Made by a program: the position numbers and the translations under genes | Shown here: one piece after another, positions 1-7,246 of the stretch | How positions within the stretch are numbered: position 1 is the stretch's first letter | Layout: every line of letters begins with the position of its first letter | Notes under the pieces: generated by a model | Seen by the model: the letters and a program-made list of their open reading frames with translations, nothing else | Database searches by the model: none | What the model was told of the DNA's origin: nothing | Origin: Pseudomonadota bacterium | GTDB lineage: Bacteria > Pseudomonadota > Alphaproteobacteria > Rhizobiales > Hyphomicrobiaceae | DNA: 26,181 bases | Assembly: GCA_023405815.1 (NCBI GenBank) | Contig: JAEXXM010000036.1 | Coordinates: 1 to 26,181 of the forward strand | Reading direction: 5' to 3'

Positions 1-1003
1 CGAGCGGCGCGAAACCTTCGACGACGGCTGGGAGGGCCTTGGCGATCTCGACGCGTTCAAGACGACGGTGTTCGATGATCCAGCGCGCACCATCATCACG
101 CGCAACGACAGCCCGGACATCTCCTTCGACCGCTCGATCAACCCCTATCGCGGATGCGAGCACGGCTGCATCTATTGCTTTGCGCGGCCGACGCACTGCT
201 TCCTCGGGCATTCGGCGGGGCTCGACTTCGAGACCAAGCTCTATGCGCGCACGAATGCGGCCGAGCTGCTCGAGCGCGAGCTTGCCAACCCACGCTATCA
301 GCCGGCGTGCATGGCGATCGGCACCAACACCGATCCCTATCAGCCGATCGAGCGAGAGCGGCGCATCATGCGCTCTGTGTTGGAAGTGCTCGACCGGACC
401 AATCACCCGGTCGGCATCGTCACCAAGTCGGCGCTGATCACGCGCGACATCGACATCCTATCGAGCATGGCCAAGCGCGATCTCGTGCGGGCGTGCGTGT
501 CGGTGACGACGCTCGATGCAAAGATCGCGCGGGCGATGGAGCCGCGCGCGCCAACGCCGCGACGCCGACTCGACGCCTTGCGCCAGCTTGCCGAGGCCGG
601 CATTCCGACGACGGTGATGGTGGCGCCGATCATCCCCGGGCTCACCGACACCGAGATCGAGAATATCCTCGAAGCGGCGAAGGAGACGGGCGTGCGATCC
701 GCCGGGTACGTGATGCTGCGGTTGCCACTGGAGATCAGCGTCCTCTTCCGCGAGTGGCTGGCGTCAGAGTTCCCCGACCGCGCCGAGCGCGTGATGCATC
801 TCATGCAGTCGATGCACGGCGGACGCGACTACTCGGCGGAATTCGGGGTGCGCCAGCGCGGGACCGGACCCTACGCAGAGCAGATCGGCGCGCGCTTCCG
901 ACTGGCCCTCAAGCGGCTCGGACTCAACGAGGACCGCCGCGAACTGCGCACGGATCTCTTCCGGCGCCCCGTGCTCGCCGGGCAACAAATGCAGCTTTTC
1001 TGA
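1..1003 (+). CDS. PA0069-family radical SAM protein (5' end outside window)
   Basis: The reading frame is open from the first bases of the window and continues upstream, so the N-terminus is missing; the GTG at 68 is internal, because the residues before it (ending in DLDAFKTT) already resemble the family. The product is a radical SAM protein of the PA0069/SplB-like group (COG1533). The cluster-binding motif CEHGCIYC (C-x3-C-x2-C) lies near nt 155-178 and is followed by FARPTH, typical of this family. Downstream are NTDPYQPIE, a TKSALITRD segment and a VMVAPIIPGLTD segment, as expected for the TIM-barrel core. It presumably binds a 4Fe-4S cluster and cleaves S-adenosylmethionine in the cytoplasm. 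The substrate is unknown: the family resembles spore photoproduct lyase but is found in non-sporulating bacteria. The stop is 68 bp before rnhB, so co-transcription is possible. Confidence 0.9.
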   Translation, partial: ERRETFDDGWEGLGDLDAFKTTVFDDPARTIITRNDSPDISFDRSINPYRGCEHGCIYCFARPTHCFLGHSAGLDFETKLYARTNAAELLERELANPRYQPACMAIGTNTDPYQPIERERRIMRSVLEVLDRTNHPVGIVTKSALITRDIDILSSMAKRDLVRACVSVTTLDAKIARAMEPRAPTPRRRLDALRQLAEAGIPTTVMVAPIIPGLTDTEIENILEAAKETGVRSAGYVMLRLPLEISVLFREWLASEFPDRAERVMHLMQSMHGGRDYSAEFGVRQRGTGPYAEQIGARFRLALKRLGLNEDRRELRTDLFRRPVLAGQQMQLF

Positions 1004-1071
1004 GGGTTTCCCCCAGGCGCGTGCACACGGCGCTTTGACTCGGGGCACCGGCGGGTCGAATTTCGCCGGTC

Positions 1072-1731
1072 ATGGGGAATGCGACAGCCGAGATAAGACC
1101 GCGACCGACCTTCGAGCTGGAGGCGGCGGAGCTGCAATTGCACGGGGGCCCAGTTGCCGGCGTGGACGAAGCAGGCCGCGGACCTCTCGCAGGGCCCGTC
1201 GTGGCTGCCGCCGTCATCCTCGATCCCGAGCGCATTCCCGACGGCATCGACGATTCCAAGGTGCTCGACGAGGAGGCGCGCGAGTTCCTCTACGGTCGCA
1301 TCAAGGCGACATCGATCATCGCCGTCGGCATCGCGGACGTCGAGCGCATCGACAAGCTCAACATCCTGCACGCTACGATGTGGGCGATGGCGCAAGCGGT
1401 GTCGCAGCTTCCGCAGATGCCGAAGCTCGTCGCCATCGACGGCAACCGTGCGCCGAAGCTGAAGTGCCAGTCGCGCACGGTCGTCAAAGGCGATGCGCGC
1501 TGCCTGTCGATCGCCGCTGCGTCGATCGTCGCCAAGGTGACGCGCGACCGGATCATGGTGAAGCTTGGCACGCAGCACCCGGGCTATGGCTTCGAGCGGC
1601 ACAAGGGATACGGCACGCCCGAGCATCACGACGCCATCAAGCGGCTCGGCGTCACCGTGCATCACCGGCGCTCGTTCCGCGCCGTGCAGCTTGCGCTCGG
1701 GCTCATCGTCGAAGACGAGGAAGTTGTATAG
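1072..1731 (+). CDS. rnhB: Ribonuclease HII
   Basis: This 219-residue protein is an RNase HII, which cleaves the RNA strand of RNA-DNA hybrids and starts removal of misincorporated ribonucleotides in the cytoplasm. The hallmark DEAGRG motif is at residues 32-37. The four acidic metal ligands can be assigned as D32, E33, D123 (in AIDGNRAPK) and D141 (in VKGDARC), followed by the conserved IAAASIVAKVTRD block. The length is normal for the family (about 200-230). The N-terminal 25 residues are a poorly conserved extension, so a later start cannot be fully excluded. It precedes ccrM by 163 bp. The stop codon overlaps the first of four GANTC sites in that gap. Confidence 0.97.
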   Translation: MGNATAEIRPRPTFELEAAELQLHGGPVAGVDEAGRGPLAGPVVAAAVILDPERIPDGIDDSKVLDEEAREFLYGRIKATSIIAVGIADVERIDKLNILHATMWAMAQAVSQLPQMPKLVAIDGNRAPKLKCQSRTVVKGDARCLSIAAASIVAKVTRDRIMVKLGTQHPGYGFERHKGYGTPEHHDAIKRLGVTVHHRRSFRAVQLALGLIVEDEEVV

Positions 1732-1824
1732 ATTCCCAAGCACGGCCAAGTGCTTGATTGGACTCATCTCTGCATCGGCAACCGAGAAATCACTGGTCAA
1801 GGGAGTCCGTGCTTAGCTAGACTC
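1731..1824. promoter_or_regulatory. Cluster of four GANTC methylation sites upstream of ccrM
   Basis: GANTC, the CcrM target, occurs at 1731-1735 (GATTC), 1761-1765 (GACTC), 1803-1807 (GAGTC) and 1820-1824 (GACTC), all within 165 bp of the ccrM start codon. In Caulobacter, methylation of GANTC sites near the ccrM start contributes to its cell-cycle control, and GcrA acts at methylated GANTC promoters. A similar feedback is inferred here. I found no clear CtrA box (TTAA-N7-TTAA) in the gap. Confidence 0.5.
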
Positions 1825-1894
1825 CCCGGCGCTGAGGGAGCTCGCTGCTCTCGGAGGCGCGTACTTCCCCCTGACCTGTGAGAGTTGCGTTCCC

Positions 1895-3022
1895 ATGGTT
1901 CTGCGTCGTTCGTCTGTGGCCCAATCGGCCAATCGCGTCATCGTCGGCGACTGCATTGCCGCCCTCAAGAAGCTGCCCGACGCTTCTGTCGATCTCGTCT
2001 TCGCCGACCCGCCCTACAATCTGCAGCTCGCAGCCGACCTGATGCGGCCCAACAATACGCGCGTCGACGGCGTCGACGACGACTGGGACAAGTTCGCGAG
2101 CTTCGCCGACTACGACAAGTTCTGCCGCGCCTGGCTCAGCGAGTGCCGGCGCATCCTGAAGCCCGACGGCGCCATCTGGGTGATCGGCTCCTATCACAAC
2201 ATCTTCCGCCTCGGCGTCGTGCTGCAGGACCTCGGCTTCTGGATTCAGAACGACGTCATCTGGCGCAAGGTGAACCCGATGCCGAACTTCCGTGGCAAGC
2301 GCTTCACCAATGCGCACGAGACGCTCATTTGGGCGGCGCGCGACCAGCGGGCCCGGGCGACGTTCAACTACGAGAGCCTCAAAGCGCTCAACGACGACTT
2401 GCAGATGCGATCCGACTGGCTGTTCCCGATCTGCTCGGGGCCGGAGCGGCTGAAGGACGACGGCGGGCGCAAAGCGCATCCAACGCAGAAGCCCGAAGCG
2501 CTCCTGCAGCGCGTCCTGCTCGCCTCGACAAAGCCCGGAGACCTCATCGTCGATCCGTTCTTCGGCACGGGGACGACGGGCGCGGTCGCCAAGCAGCTCG
2601 GCCGCCGCTTCATCGGCATCGAGCGCGATGCCGACTATGCGCGGGCCGCCGAGGAGCGCATCGCCAGGGTGCAGCCGCTGCCGCCGTCGGCGCTCGAGAC
2701 CGTTCGTAGTAAACGCGCCGAGCCGCGGGTTCCGTTCGGCACCATCATCGAGATGCGACTGCTGACGCCGGGCGCGACGCTGCTGGACGCTAGAAAGCGC
2801 ATCAAGGCGGAGGTGAAGGCCGACGGCACGCTGGCATGGGCCGGTAACCAAGGCTCGATCCATCGCCTCGGCGCCATCGCGCAAGGGAAGAGCGCATGCA
2901 ACGGCTGGACCTACTGGCACTTCGAGGCCGAGGGAAAGCTCAAGCCGATCGACATCCTGCGCGAGGAGGCCAAGCGCCAGCTCGGCCTTTGCGGCGCACA
3001 ACCACAAATTGCCGCTGAATAA
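1895..3022 (+). CDS. ccrM: Cell-cycle-regulated adenine DNA methyltransferase (GANTC)
   Basis: This 375-residue protein is a beta-class N6-adenine DNA methyltransferase. The catalytic DPPY motif (residues 38-41, in VFADPPYNLQL) comes before the SAM-binding FxGxG motif (F223-G226, in DPFFGTGTTGAV), which is the beta-class order. The target-recognition segment with NPMPNFRGKRFTNAHE lies between them. Residues about 275-345 form the C-terminal RAMA-type domain (from TPGATLLDARKRIKAEV to GWTYWHFE), which in Caulobacter CcrM is needed for DNA recognition. CcrM methylates adenine in hemimethylated GANTC after replication and is essential or near-essential in many Alphaproteobacteria. Length matches the family (about 360-380). 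No partner endonuclease is nearby, so it is a solitary regulatory enzyme. The ATG at 1895 fits the homologous N-termini I recall. Confidence 0.96.
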   Translation: MVLRRSSVAQSANRVIVGDCIAALKKLPDASVDLVFADPPYNLQLAADLMRPNNTRVDGVDDDWDKFASFADYDKFCRAWLSECRRILKPDGAIWVIGSYHNIFRLGVVLQDLGFWIQNDVIWRKVNPMPNFRGKRFTNAHETLIWAARDQRARATFNYESLKALNDDLQMRSDWLFPICSGPERLKDDGGRKAHPTQKPEALLQRVLLASTKPGDLIVDPFFGTGTTGAVAKQLGRRFIGIERDADYARAAEERIARVQPLPPSALETVRSKRAEPRVPFGTIIEMRLLTPGATLLDARKRIKAEVKADGTLAWAGNQGSIHRLGAIAQGKSACNGWTYWHFEAEGKLKPIDILREEAKRQLGLCGAQPQIAAE

Positions 3023-3203
3023 TCAGGGGTTTTTCCTCGTAGCCTGAGGCGGCTTGCGACATTTGCGCCCGGTCGGCAAGCGGTCCTGATGCAAATCACC
3101 ATTGCGGCGCGTTGCCCGGCGCGGGACGCGAGACCGCAGTGGACGGCCGGCGCGTCCGGGCGTAAGTCAGTGCGCTTTCATTTCCATATTCCCGGGGCGG
3201 GTA

Positions 3204-4553
3204 ATGCGTCGCAATTCGGTGAGAACCGACCGCTTGCTTGTTATTGGCGCGGGTCCTGTCGGCTTGGCGATGGCCGACGCACTGAAGCGCCGCGGTGTCG
3301 CCTTCGACCAGGTGGATTCGAGCGACGGCATCGGCGGCCTGTGGCGGCACGGCGTGTACCAGGGCGTGCACATCGTCTCGTCGAAGAAGTCGACCGGCTA
3401 CACGGATTATCCGATGCCGGCACATTACCCGGACTTCCCATCCAGCGCGCAGATGCTGCGCTACCTGGAAAGCTTCGCGCACGATCGCAATATCAGCGAC
3501 GGCATCGAGCTGCGCCGCAAGGTCGTGCGCGCCGTGCCGCTGGCCGACGAGACTTGGCAGGTGACTTTCGACGACGGCGAGGAGCGCACCTACAAGGGCG
3601 TCGTCGTCTGCAATGGCCACCACTGGGACAAGCGCATGCCGCAGTATCCCGGCCGCTTCACTGGCACGCTCATCCACTCGGCCGACTACAAGGAGCCGAA
3701 GCAGCTTGCCGGCAAACGCGTGCTGGTGCTCGGCGGCGGCAACTCCGGTTGCGACGTCGTCTGCGAGTCCGCGCGCGTCGGCGCCGCGTGCGACTGGAGC
3801 CTGCGCTCGGGCTACTGGTTCCTGCCGAAGACGGTATTCGGGACGCCGCTCACGGACCTGCCGATCTGGAATCTGCCAGTCTGGCTGCAACGGCTCGTCC
3901 TGCGCGCCATCGTGGGCGTGTTCATCGGCGACTATCGCCGCTACGGCCTGCAGAAGCCGGGATACAAGCTGTTCGAGCGGCATCCGGCGTTCGGCACGGA
4001 CGTGCTCAACTATCTGCGCCAGGGCCGCGTCAAGCCGCGGCCCGACATTGCGCGCTTCTCAGGGACAAAGGTACATTTCGTCGACGGCAGTGTCGGCGAG
4101 TACGACCTCATCGTCGCCGCGACGGGCTTCAACAACTCGATCCCATTCCTGCCGAAGAACCTCGTGCCAATCGAGAACGACGTCGTGCACGTCTACGGCG
4201 GCGCGTTCCCGGCGAACGTGAAAAACCTCTACATCGTCGGCTGGGCGCAGCCGCGCAACGGCTTCGGCACCATCATCTCGCCGGCGGCGAAGCTTTACGC
4301 CGAGATGATCGCCATGCAGGACGAGATGGAGATCCCGATCGGCTTCATCCTGCAGTGGCGCGGCTTCAGGGTACCGCGGTCCCAGCTCATCGATCCGGGC
4401 GCGACGCGGCGCACGATCTGGCTGGCGCACAAGATCCTGCCGCTGCTGAAGCGGCGCTCGCGCCTCTTGGCCGAAAAGGGAATCCGGCCGGCGTTCGATC
4501 CCTCGCTCTATACGTTCGAGGGCGATGACGGAGCGGTCGCGGTAAATCAGTAG
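3204..4553 (+). CDS. Flavin-containing monooxygenase-like oxidoreductase
   Basis: This 449-residue protein resembles flavin-containing monooxygenases, which use FAD, NADPH and O2 to oxygenate soft nucleophiles. The FAD-binding GAGPVG is at residues 15-20. The FMO signature F-x-G-x3-H-x3-Y is met by F152, G154, H158 and Y162, and the NADPH-binding GGGNSG lies at 177-182. A late VAATGFNNS segment matches the FMO ATG motif. The frame is open back to an ATG at 3102, but that adds an Arg-rich leader unlike the family. The ATG at 3204, preceded by a G-rich stretch and placed just before the Rossmann strand, is preferred; a GTG at 3219 is also possible. Substrate cannot be read from sequence. It stands alone, 181 bp after ccrM. 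Confidence 0.88.
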   Translation: MRRNSVRTDRLLVIGAGPVGLAMADALKRRGVAFDQVDSSDGIGGLWRHGVYQGVHIVSSKKSTGYTDYPMPAHYPDFPSSAQMLRYLESFAHDRNISDGIELRRKVVRAVPLADETWQVTFDDGEERTYKGVVVCNGHHWDKRMPQYPGRFTGTLIHSADYKEPKQLAGKRVLVLGGGNSGCDVVCESARVGAACDWSLRSGYWFLPKTVFGTPLTDLPIWNLPVWLQRLVLRAIVGVFIGDYRRYGLQKPGYKLFERHPAFGTDVLNYLRQGRVKPRPDIARFSGTKVHFVDGSVGEYDLIVAATGFNNSIPFLPKNLVPIENDVVHVYGGAFPANVKNLYIVGWAQPRNGFGTIISPAAKLYAEMIAMQDEMEIPIGFILQWRGFRVPRSQLIDPGATRRTIWLAHKILPLLKRRSRLLAEKGIRPAFDPSLYTFEGDDGAVAVNQ

Positions 4554-4709
4554 TTCTTGGTGACACGAGTGGTGGGAAGCTTTGTGCGCGGCTGTCGTCG
4601 CGCAAGCTGACGGCCGGCGCTCGCGCCGGGGCGCCTTGCGCCCTCGCCGCCTGCGGCGGCCGGGAGTAACCAGCGGTCGGTATTCGCGCAAGCGACTGCT
4701 CGCGCGCTT

Positions 4710-4743
4710 AGCTGTCATCCTCGGCTTTATGCCGAGGACCCAG
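4710..4743. repeat. Palindromic intergenic repeat, copy 1
   Basis: The unit begins AGCTGTCATCCTCGG and forms a perfect 8-bp stem, TCCTCGGC (4718-4725) with GCCGAGGA (4731-4738), around loop TTTAT. It ends in a GACCCAG-like tail. The pattern (TGTCATCCTCGG, short loop, CCGAGGA) resembles REP-like palindromes dispersed in intergenic DNA of many Rhizobiales. A second copy starts 71 bp later. Confidence 0.6.
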
Positions 4744-4780
4744 CGTTGAACGTGCTCTCAAGCGTCGGAGCCAAGCGGAT

Positions 4781-4815
4781 AGCTGTCATCCTCGGGACAG
4801 GCCCGAGGATGACAA
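4781..4815. repeat. Palindromic intergenic repeat, copy 2 (likely terminator)
   Basis: The copy shares AGCTGTCATCCTCGG with copy 1 but is a stronger palindrome. TGTCATCCTCGGG (4784-4796) pairs perfectly with CCCGAGGATGACA (4802-4814), a 13-bp stem with loop ACAGG. It lies 22 bp past the stop of the - strand secreted-protein gene and downstream of the FMO gene, so it may terminate both, although it lacks a T-run. Confidence 0.65.
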
Positions 4816-4836
4816 CCTAGTGGTGCTTGCTCAGGC

Positions 4837-5097
4837 TTAGCGCTGGACGGGGATGCGCGTCGGGCGGTCAGTCGGAAGCAGCTCGCCGGTGCGCTCGCGA
4901 TAGGCGAGGCCCGAGACGTACGGGTAGGCGTAGCCGCGGTAATAGAACAGGACGGGGGTGTTGGCGTTAGGGTCAGGGCGCCGGTACTTAACCTCGCCCG
5001 ACGGCGTCCGGTAGAACTCGGCGTTGGCCGCACCGGCGGTCGCGAAGAGGGTCATCGCCGCGAGGGCAGCCGAGCCGAGAGCAAAGGTGATCCGCAT
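4837..5097 (-). CDS. Small secreted protein of unknown function
   Basis: This 86-residue product has a clear Sec signal peptide: MRITF, a hydrophobic Ala/Leu core, then ANA before the predicted cut after residue 26. The mature part of about 60 residues is rich in Tyr, Arg and Pro (for example FYYRGYAYPYVSG) and has no cysteine. It is expected in the periplasm or outside the cell. I do not recognise a family. Codon use and the strong signal peptide support a real gene, and no other frame across this stretch is convincing. It is transcribed away from the GNAT gene's 3' end (168 bp gap), and its own 3' end faces the palindromic repeats. Confidence 0.75.
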   Translation of the reverse strand: MRITFALGSAALAAMTLFATAGAANAEFYRTPSGEVKYRRPDPNANTPVLFYYRGYAYPYVSGLAYRERTGELLPTDRPTRIPVQR

Positions 5098-5265
5098 GTT
5101 CTTCCTCGTTGATCCTGATGAGGACCGCGGAACATGTCGTTTCCCCCCGGGTCCGCCTCGTTTCGAGAAAGTAACAACGGTCGCTTAACTAAGGGTGACC
5201 GCAATGCCACGCCCCCGCGCCAATGCGCGCCCGATCGGCCGTCACAGACCCATGGCGTGCTCCGG

Positions 5266-5760
5266 CTAGAGCCGGCGGAACATGACGAGGGCGTCGACCT
5301 CGCCGAGGCGGGGGTGGCGGAAAGCGCCCGGCAGGCGACCGACGATTTCGAAGCCGAGGCTCTGCCACAGGCCAACGGCGCGCTCGTTGGTGCTGACGAC
5401 GAAGTTGAACTGCATCGCAGCAAAGCCGCGCCGGCGAGCCTCCTCGAGCGAGCGCTCGGCCATAGCCCGGGCAATCCCGCGGCCGCGCATCTCAGGGGCA
5501 GTGGTGTAGGCGGCGTTGGCGACGTGATCGCCTCCGCCCTTCTGATTGGCGCGGATGAAGTAGGTGCCGACGGCGTGGCCGTCCACCTCGGCAAGGAACA
5601 CCGCGTGGCCCGGTGCCAGCCAATAGGCGAGGGCCTCGCCTTCGCGCATGTCACGCGGAAGGGCGAAGGTCTCGCCGTCGCGTATCGTCGGCTCGAGCAG
5701 CCGCCAGATCGCGGGCCGATCATCGGGCGTGGCGGGGCGGATCAGCAATTGCGCGCGCAC
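5266..5760 (-). CDS. GNAT-family N-acetyltransferase
   Basis: This 164-residue protein is a GNAT acetyltransferase, transferring acetyl from acetyl-CoA to an amine. It begins with the usual IRPATPDD strand-helix. The acetyl-CoA pyrophosphate-binding loop is RGRGIA (residues 92-97), preceded by the beta-4 strand AAYTTAPEM. The C-terminal part has FNFVVSTNERAVGLWQSLGFE, the common N-x-x-A-x-x-L-Y/W-x-x-x-G-F motif. The length is typical for the family. The substrate is unknown; it might be an amino acid, antibiotic or protein N-terminus. It is divergent from ku, with 87 bp between the start codons. Confidence 0.92.
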   Translation of the reverse strand: MRAQLLIRPATPDDRPAIWRLLEPTIRDGETFALPRDMREGEALAYWLAPGHAVFLAEVDGHAVGTYFIRANQKGGGDHVANAAYTTAPEMRGRGIARAMAERSLEEARRRGFAAMQFNFVVSTNERAVGLWQSLGFEIVGRLPGAFRHPRLGEVDALVMFRRL

Positions 5761-5779
5761 CGATGTTCTCTAGGGGAGA

Positions 5780-5805
5780 GGAACTTTTCTGTTATCATTG
5801 GCGTC
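5780..5805 (+). promoter_or_regulatory. Candidate EcfG (general stress) promoter for ku
   Basis: A GGAAC -35 element (5780-5784) is followed after 17 bp by CGTC (5802-5805), one mismatch from the alphaproteobacterial EcfG consensus GGAAC-N16/17-CGTT. It points toward ku, and the implied transcript would begin about 35 nt before the ku ATG. In Sinorhizobium, some NHEJ genes are known to be under RpoE2 (EcfG) control, which fits. This is a motif match only. Confidence 0.5.
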
Positions 5806-5847
5806 CTAAGGTAGAGGCCGCGTTTCCCTCGAGTTGCGGAGCTTACT

Positions 5848-6708
5848 ATGGCCGCGCGTGCATATTGGAAGGGCTTCCTGCGCCTCTCCCTCGTCTCGAT
5901 CGCCGTCGAACTCTACAATGCCGTCGAGACCAAGTCGGAAATCTCCTTCCGCCAGATCCATAAGCCGTCCGGACGGCGCATCAACTACACCAAGACGGTG
6001 CAGGGCATCGGCGAGGTGAAGAGCGCCGACATCGTCAAGGGCTACGAGGTCGACCAGGACACCTACATCACGCTGGAGCCGGACGAGATCGACGCGGTCA
6101 AGCTCGAGAGCAAGAAGACCATCGACCTCGTGAAGTTCGTCGACGCGTCCGAGATCGACGCCCGCTACTTCGAGCGGCCATACTACGTCACACCCGCCGA
6201 CAAGCACTCGGCCGAGGGCTATGTCGTCATCCGCGAAGCGCTGAAGAAGACCGGCAAGGCGGGACTCGCACAGCTCACCATCGGCGGGCGCGAGTGGCTC
6301 GTCGCCATCACAGCGCTCGGCGATGGGCTGCTGATGGAGATGCTGCGCTATGCCGACGAGCTGAGGGAGGCGAGTGAATATTTCGACGAGGTGCCGTCGC
6401 TGAAGCCCGACAAAGAAATGGTCGATCTCGCGGTCGAGCTGATCGAGCGCAAGGCCGGCGAGTTCAAGCCGGAGCAGTTCGAGGACCACTACGCCACGGC
6501 GCTGCGCGAGCTGATCAACAAGAAGATGAAGGGCCAGAAGATCAAGGCGCCGCACGAGGAAGTCTCTCCAGGCGGGGCCAAGGTCATCGACCTGATGAGC
6601 GCGCTGCGCAAATCGATTGGCGAAAGCGGCGGCGGAAAGTCAAAGCCGGGACGCGCGGCCGGCCGACGCGCCCCCGCCGCGAGACGCAGCACCAAGCGCC
6701 GCGCCTGA
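5848..6708 (+). CDS. ku: Bacterial Ku protein (non-homologous end joining)
   Basis: This 286-residue protein is a bacterial Ku homodimer subunit, which encircles double-strand DNA ends and recruits LigD for non-homologous end joining. The N-terminus ARAYWKGFLRLSLVSIAVELY is a clear family signature, followed by ISFRQIHKPSGRRINY and the IVKGYEVDQDTYITLEPDEI block of the Ku core (to about residue 235). The last 30 residues form a basic Ser/Arg/Lys/Ala tail (from GESGGGKSKPG to STKRRA), as in many Ku proteins, where such tails bind DNA. No ligD is in the window; it must be elsewhere if the pathway is complete. A candidate EcfG promoter lies upstream and a small gene follows closely. Confidence 0.97.
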   Translation: MAARAYWKGFLRLSLVSIAVELYNAVETKSEISFRQIHKPSGRRINYTKTVQGIGEVKSADIVKGYEVDQDTYITLEPDEIDAVKLESKKTIDLVKFVDASEIDARYFERPYYVTPADKHSAEGYVVIREALKKTGKAGLAQLTIGGREWLVAITALGDGLLMEMLRYADELREASEYFDEVPSLKPDKEMVDLAVELIERKAGEFKPEQFEDHYATALRELINKKMKGQKIKAPHEEVSPGGAKVIDLMSALRKSIGESGGGKSKPGRAAGRRAPAARRSTKRRA

Positions 6709-6732
6709 CGCATCGGCTTGCGAGAGCGGGCA

Positions 6733-7029
6733 ATGGCATCGAGGACGCCAGCGAAAGGAATGGCTAAGAAGTCAGCGGCGGCGCCGATCGAAGCGCAAGA
6801 TGCGCGCGGTCCACGCAAGCTCATCGAATTCGATCCCGAGACGCTGCAAGCCCTCGAGCTGCTTTCGCGCGACTCGCTGAAGGACATGCAGGAGCTGGCC
6901 GACGAAGCCTTCCGCGATCTGCTGAAAAAGCATGGGCGTCCGACGTCGCTGAAAGAGGCGCTGCGCCAGTCGACGCGGCAGATTCCGGCAAACGACCGCA
7001 CAGGAAACGCCCGCAGGAAGCCCCGCTGA
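6733..7029 (+). CDS. Small ribbon-helix-helix-like protein downstream of ku
   Basis: The frame gives a 98-residue protein from the ATG at 6733, preceded by GAGAG; a TTG at 6718 and an ATG at 6760 are alternatives. It starts 24 bp after the ku stop and is probably in the same transcript. An Ala/Lys-rich N-terminal tail is followed by RKLIEFDPETLQALELLSRD and a helix QELADEAFRDLLKKHGRP. This strand-helix-helix arrangement looks like a ribbon-helix-helix DNA-binding fold (CopG/Arc type), but that is a visual judgement. The tail after residue 70 is basic. Possible roles include an autoregulator of the ku unit or a DNA-associated protein; neither is shown. There are no cysteines and no signal peptide. 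Confidence 0.65.
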   Translation: MASRTPAKGMAKKSAAAPIEAQDARGPRKLIEFDPETLQALELLSRDSLKDMQELADEAFRDLLKKHGRPTSLKEALRQSTRQIPANDRTGNARRKPR

Positions 7030-7148
7030 CCTCTTCTGCGCACGCAAACGATCCTTAACGGCTAGCGACAAATTGCAGCGCGCGCCTCACTCGTCCGATG
7101 ACTGATCATCGCCGAGTTTGCAGGGATGGCCGTAGTTAACAAAAGGTA

Positions 7149-7176
7149 TATTGCAATACGTTTCAACTGTTTGAAA
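7149..7176. promoter_or_regulatory. AT-rich dyad region upstream of the RlpA-like gene
   Basis: In an unusually AT-rich part of the 217-bp gap, the perfect palindrome TATTGCAATA (7149-7158) is followed closely by TTTCAA-CTGT-TTGAAA (7161-7176). A nearby TTAA-N7-TATA (from 7137) is one base off a CtrA box. These are candidate operator sites; the factor is unknown. Confidence 0.3.
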
Positions 7177-7246
7177 GAACTGAATATTCCATCGTCCGTT
7201 TGGCTGTGCAACGAAGCCCCCTTCTGCAACAATCGAGGGAGTTCCC

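Larger units (their letters stand above)
4554..4836. other. Gene-free region with multiple hairpins
   Basis: These 283 bp lie between the convergent FMO gene and the - strand secreted-protein gene. No credible reading frame is present. Three short GC-rich hairpins follow one another: CCGGCG (4614-4619) with CGCCGG (4624-4629), GGGCGC (4629-4634) with GCGCCC (4638-4643), and GCCGC (4646-4650) with GCGGC (4653-4657). Two related palindromic repeats follow and are listed separately. The region probably serves transcription termination in both directions. Confidence 0.6.

Noticed and set aside
1817..3007. 396-residue antisense frame opposite ccrM
   Set aside because: No known motifs; ccrM motifs are clear on the + strand.
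3102..3203. Longer start for the flavin monooxygenase
   Set aside because: Arg-rich residues precede the Rossmann strand and are not expected in the family.
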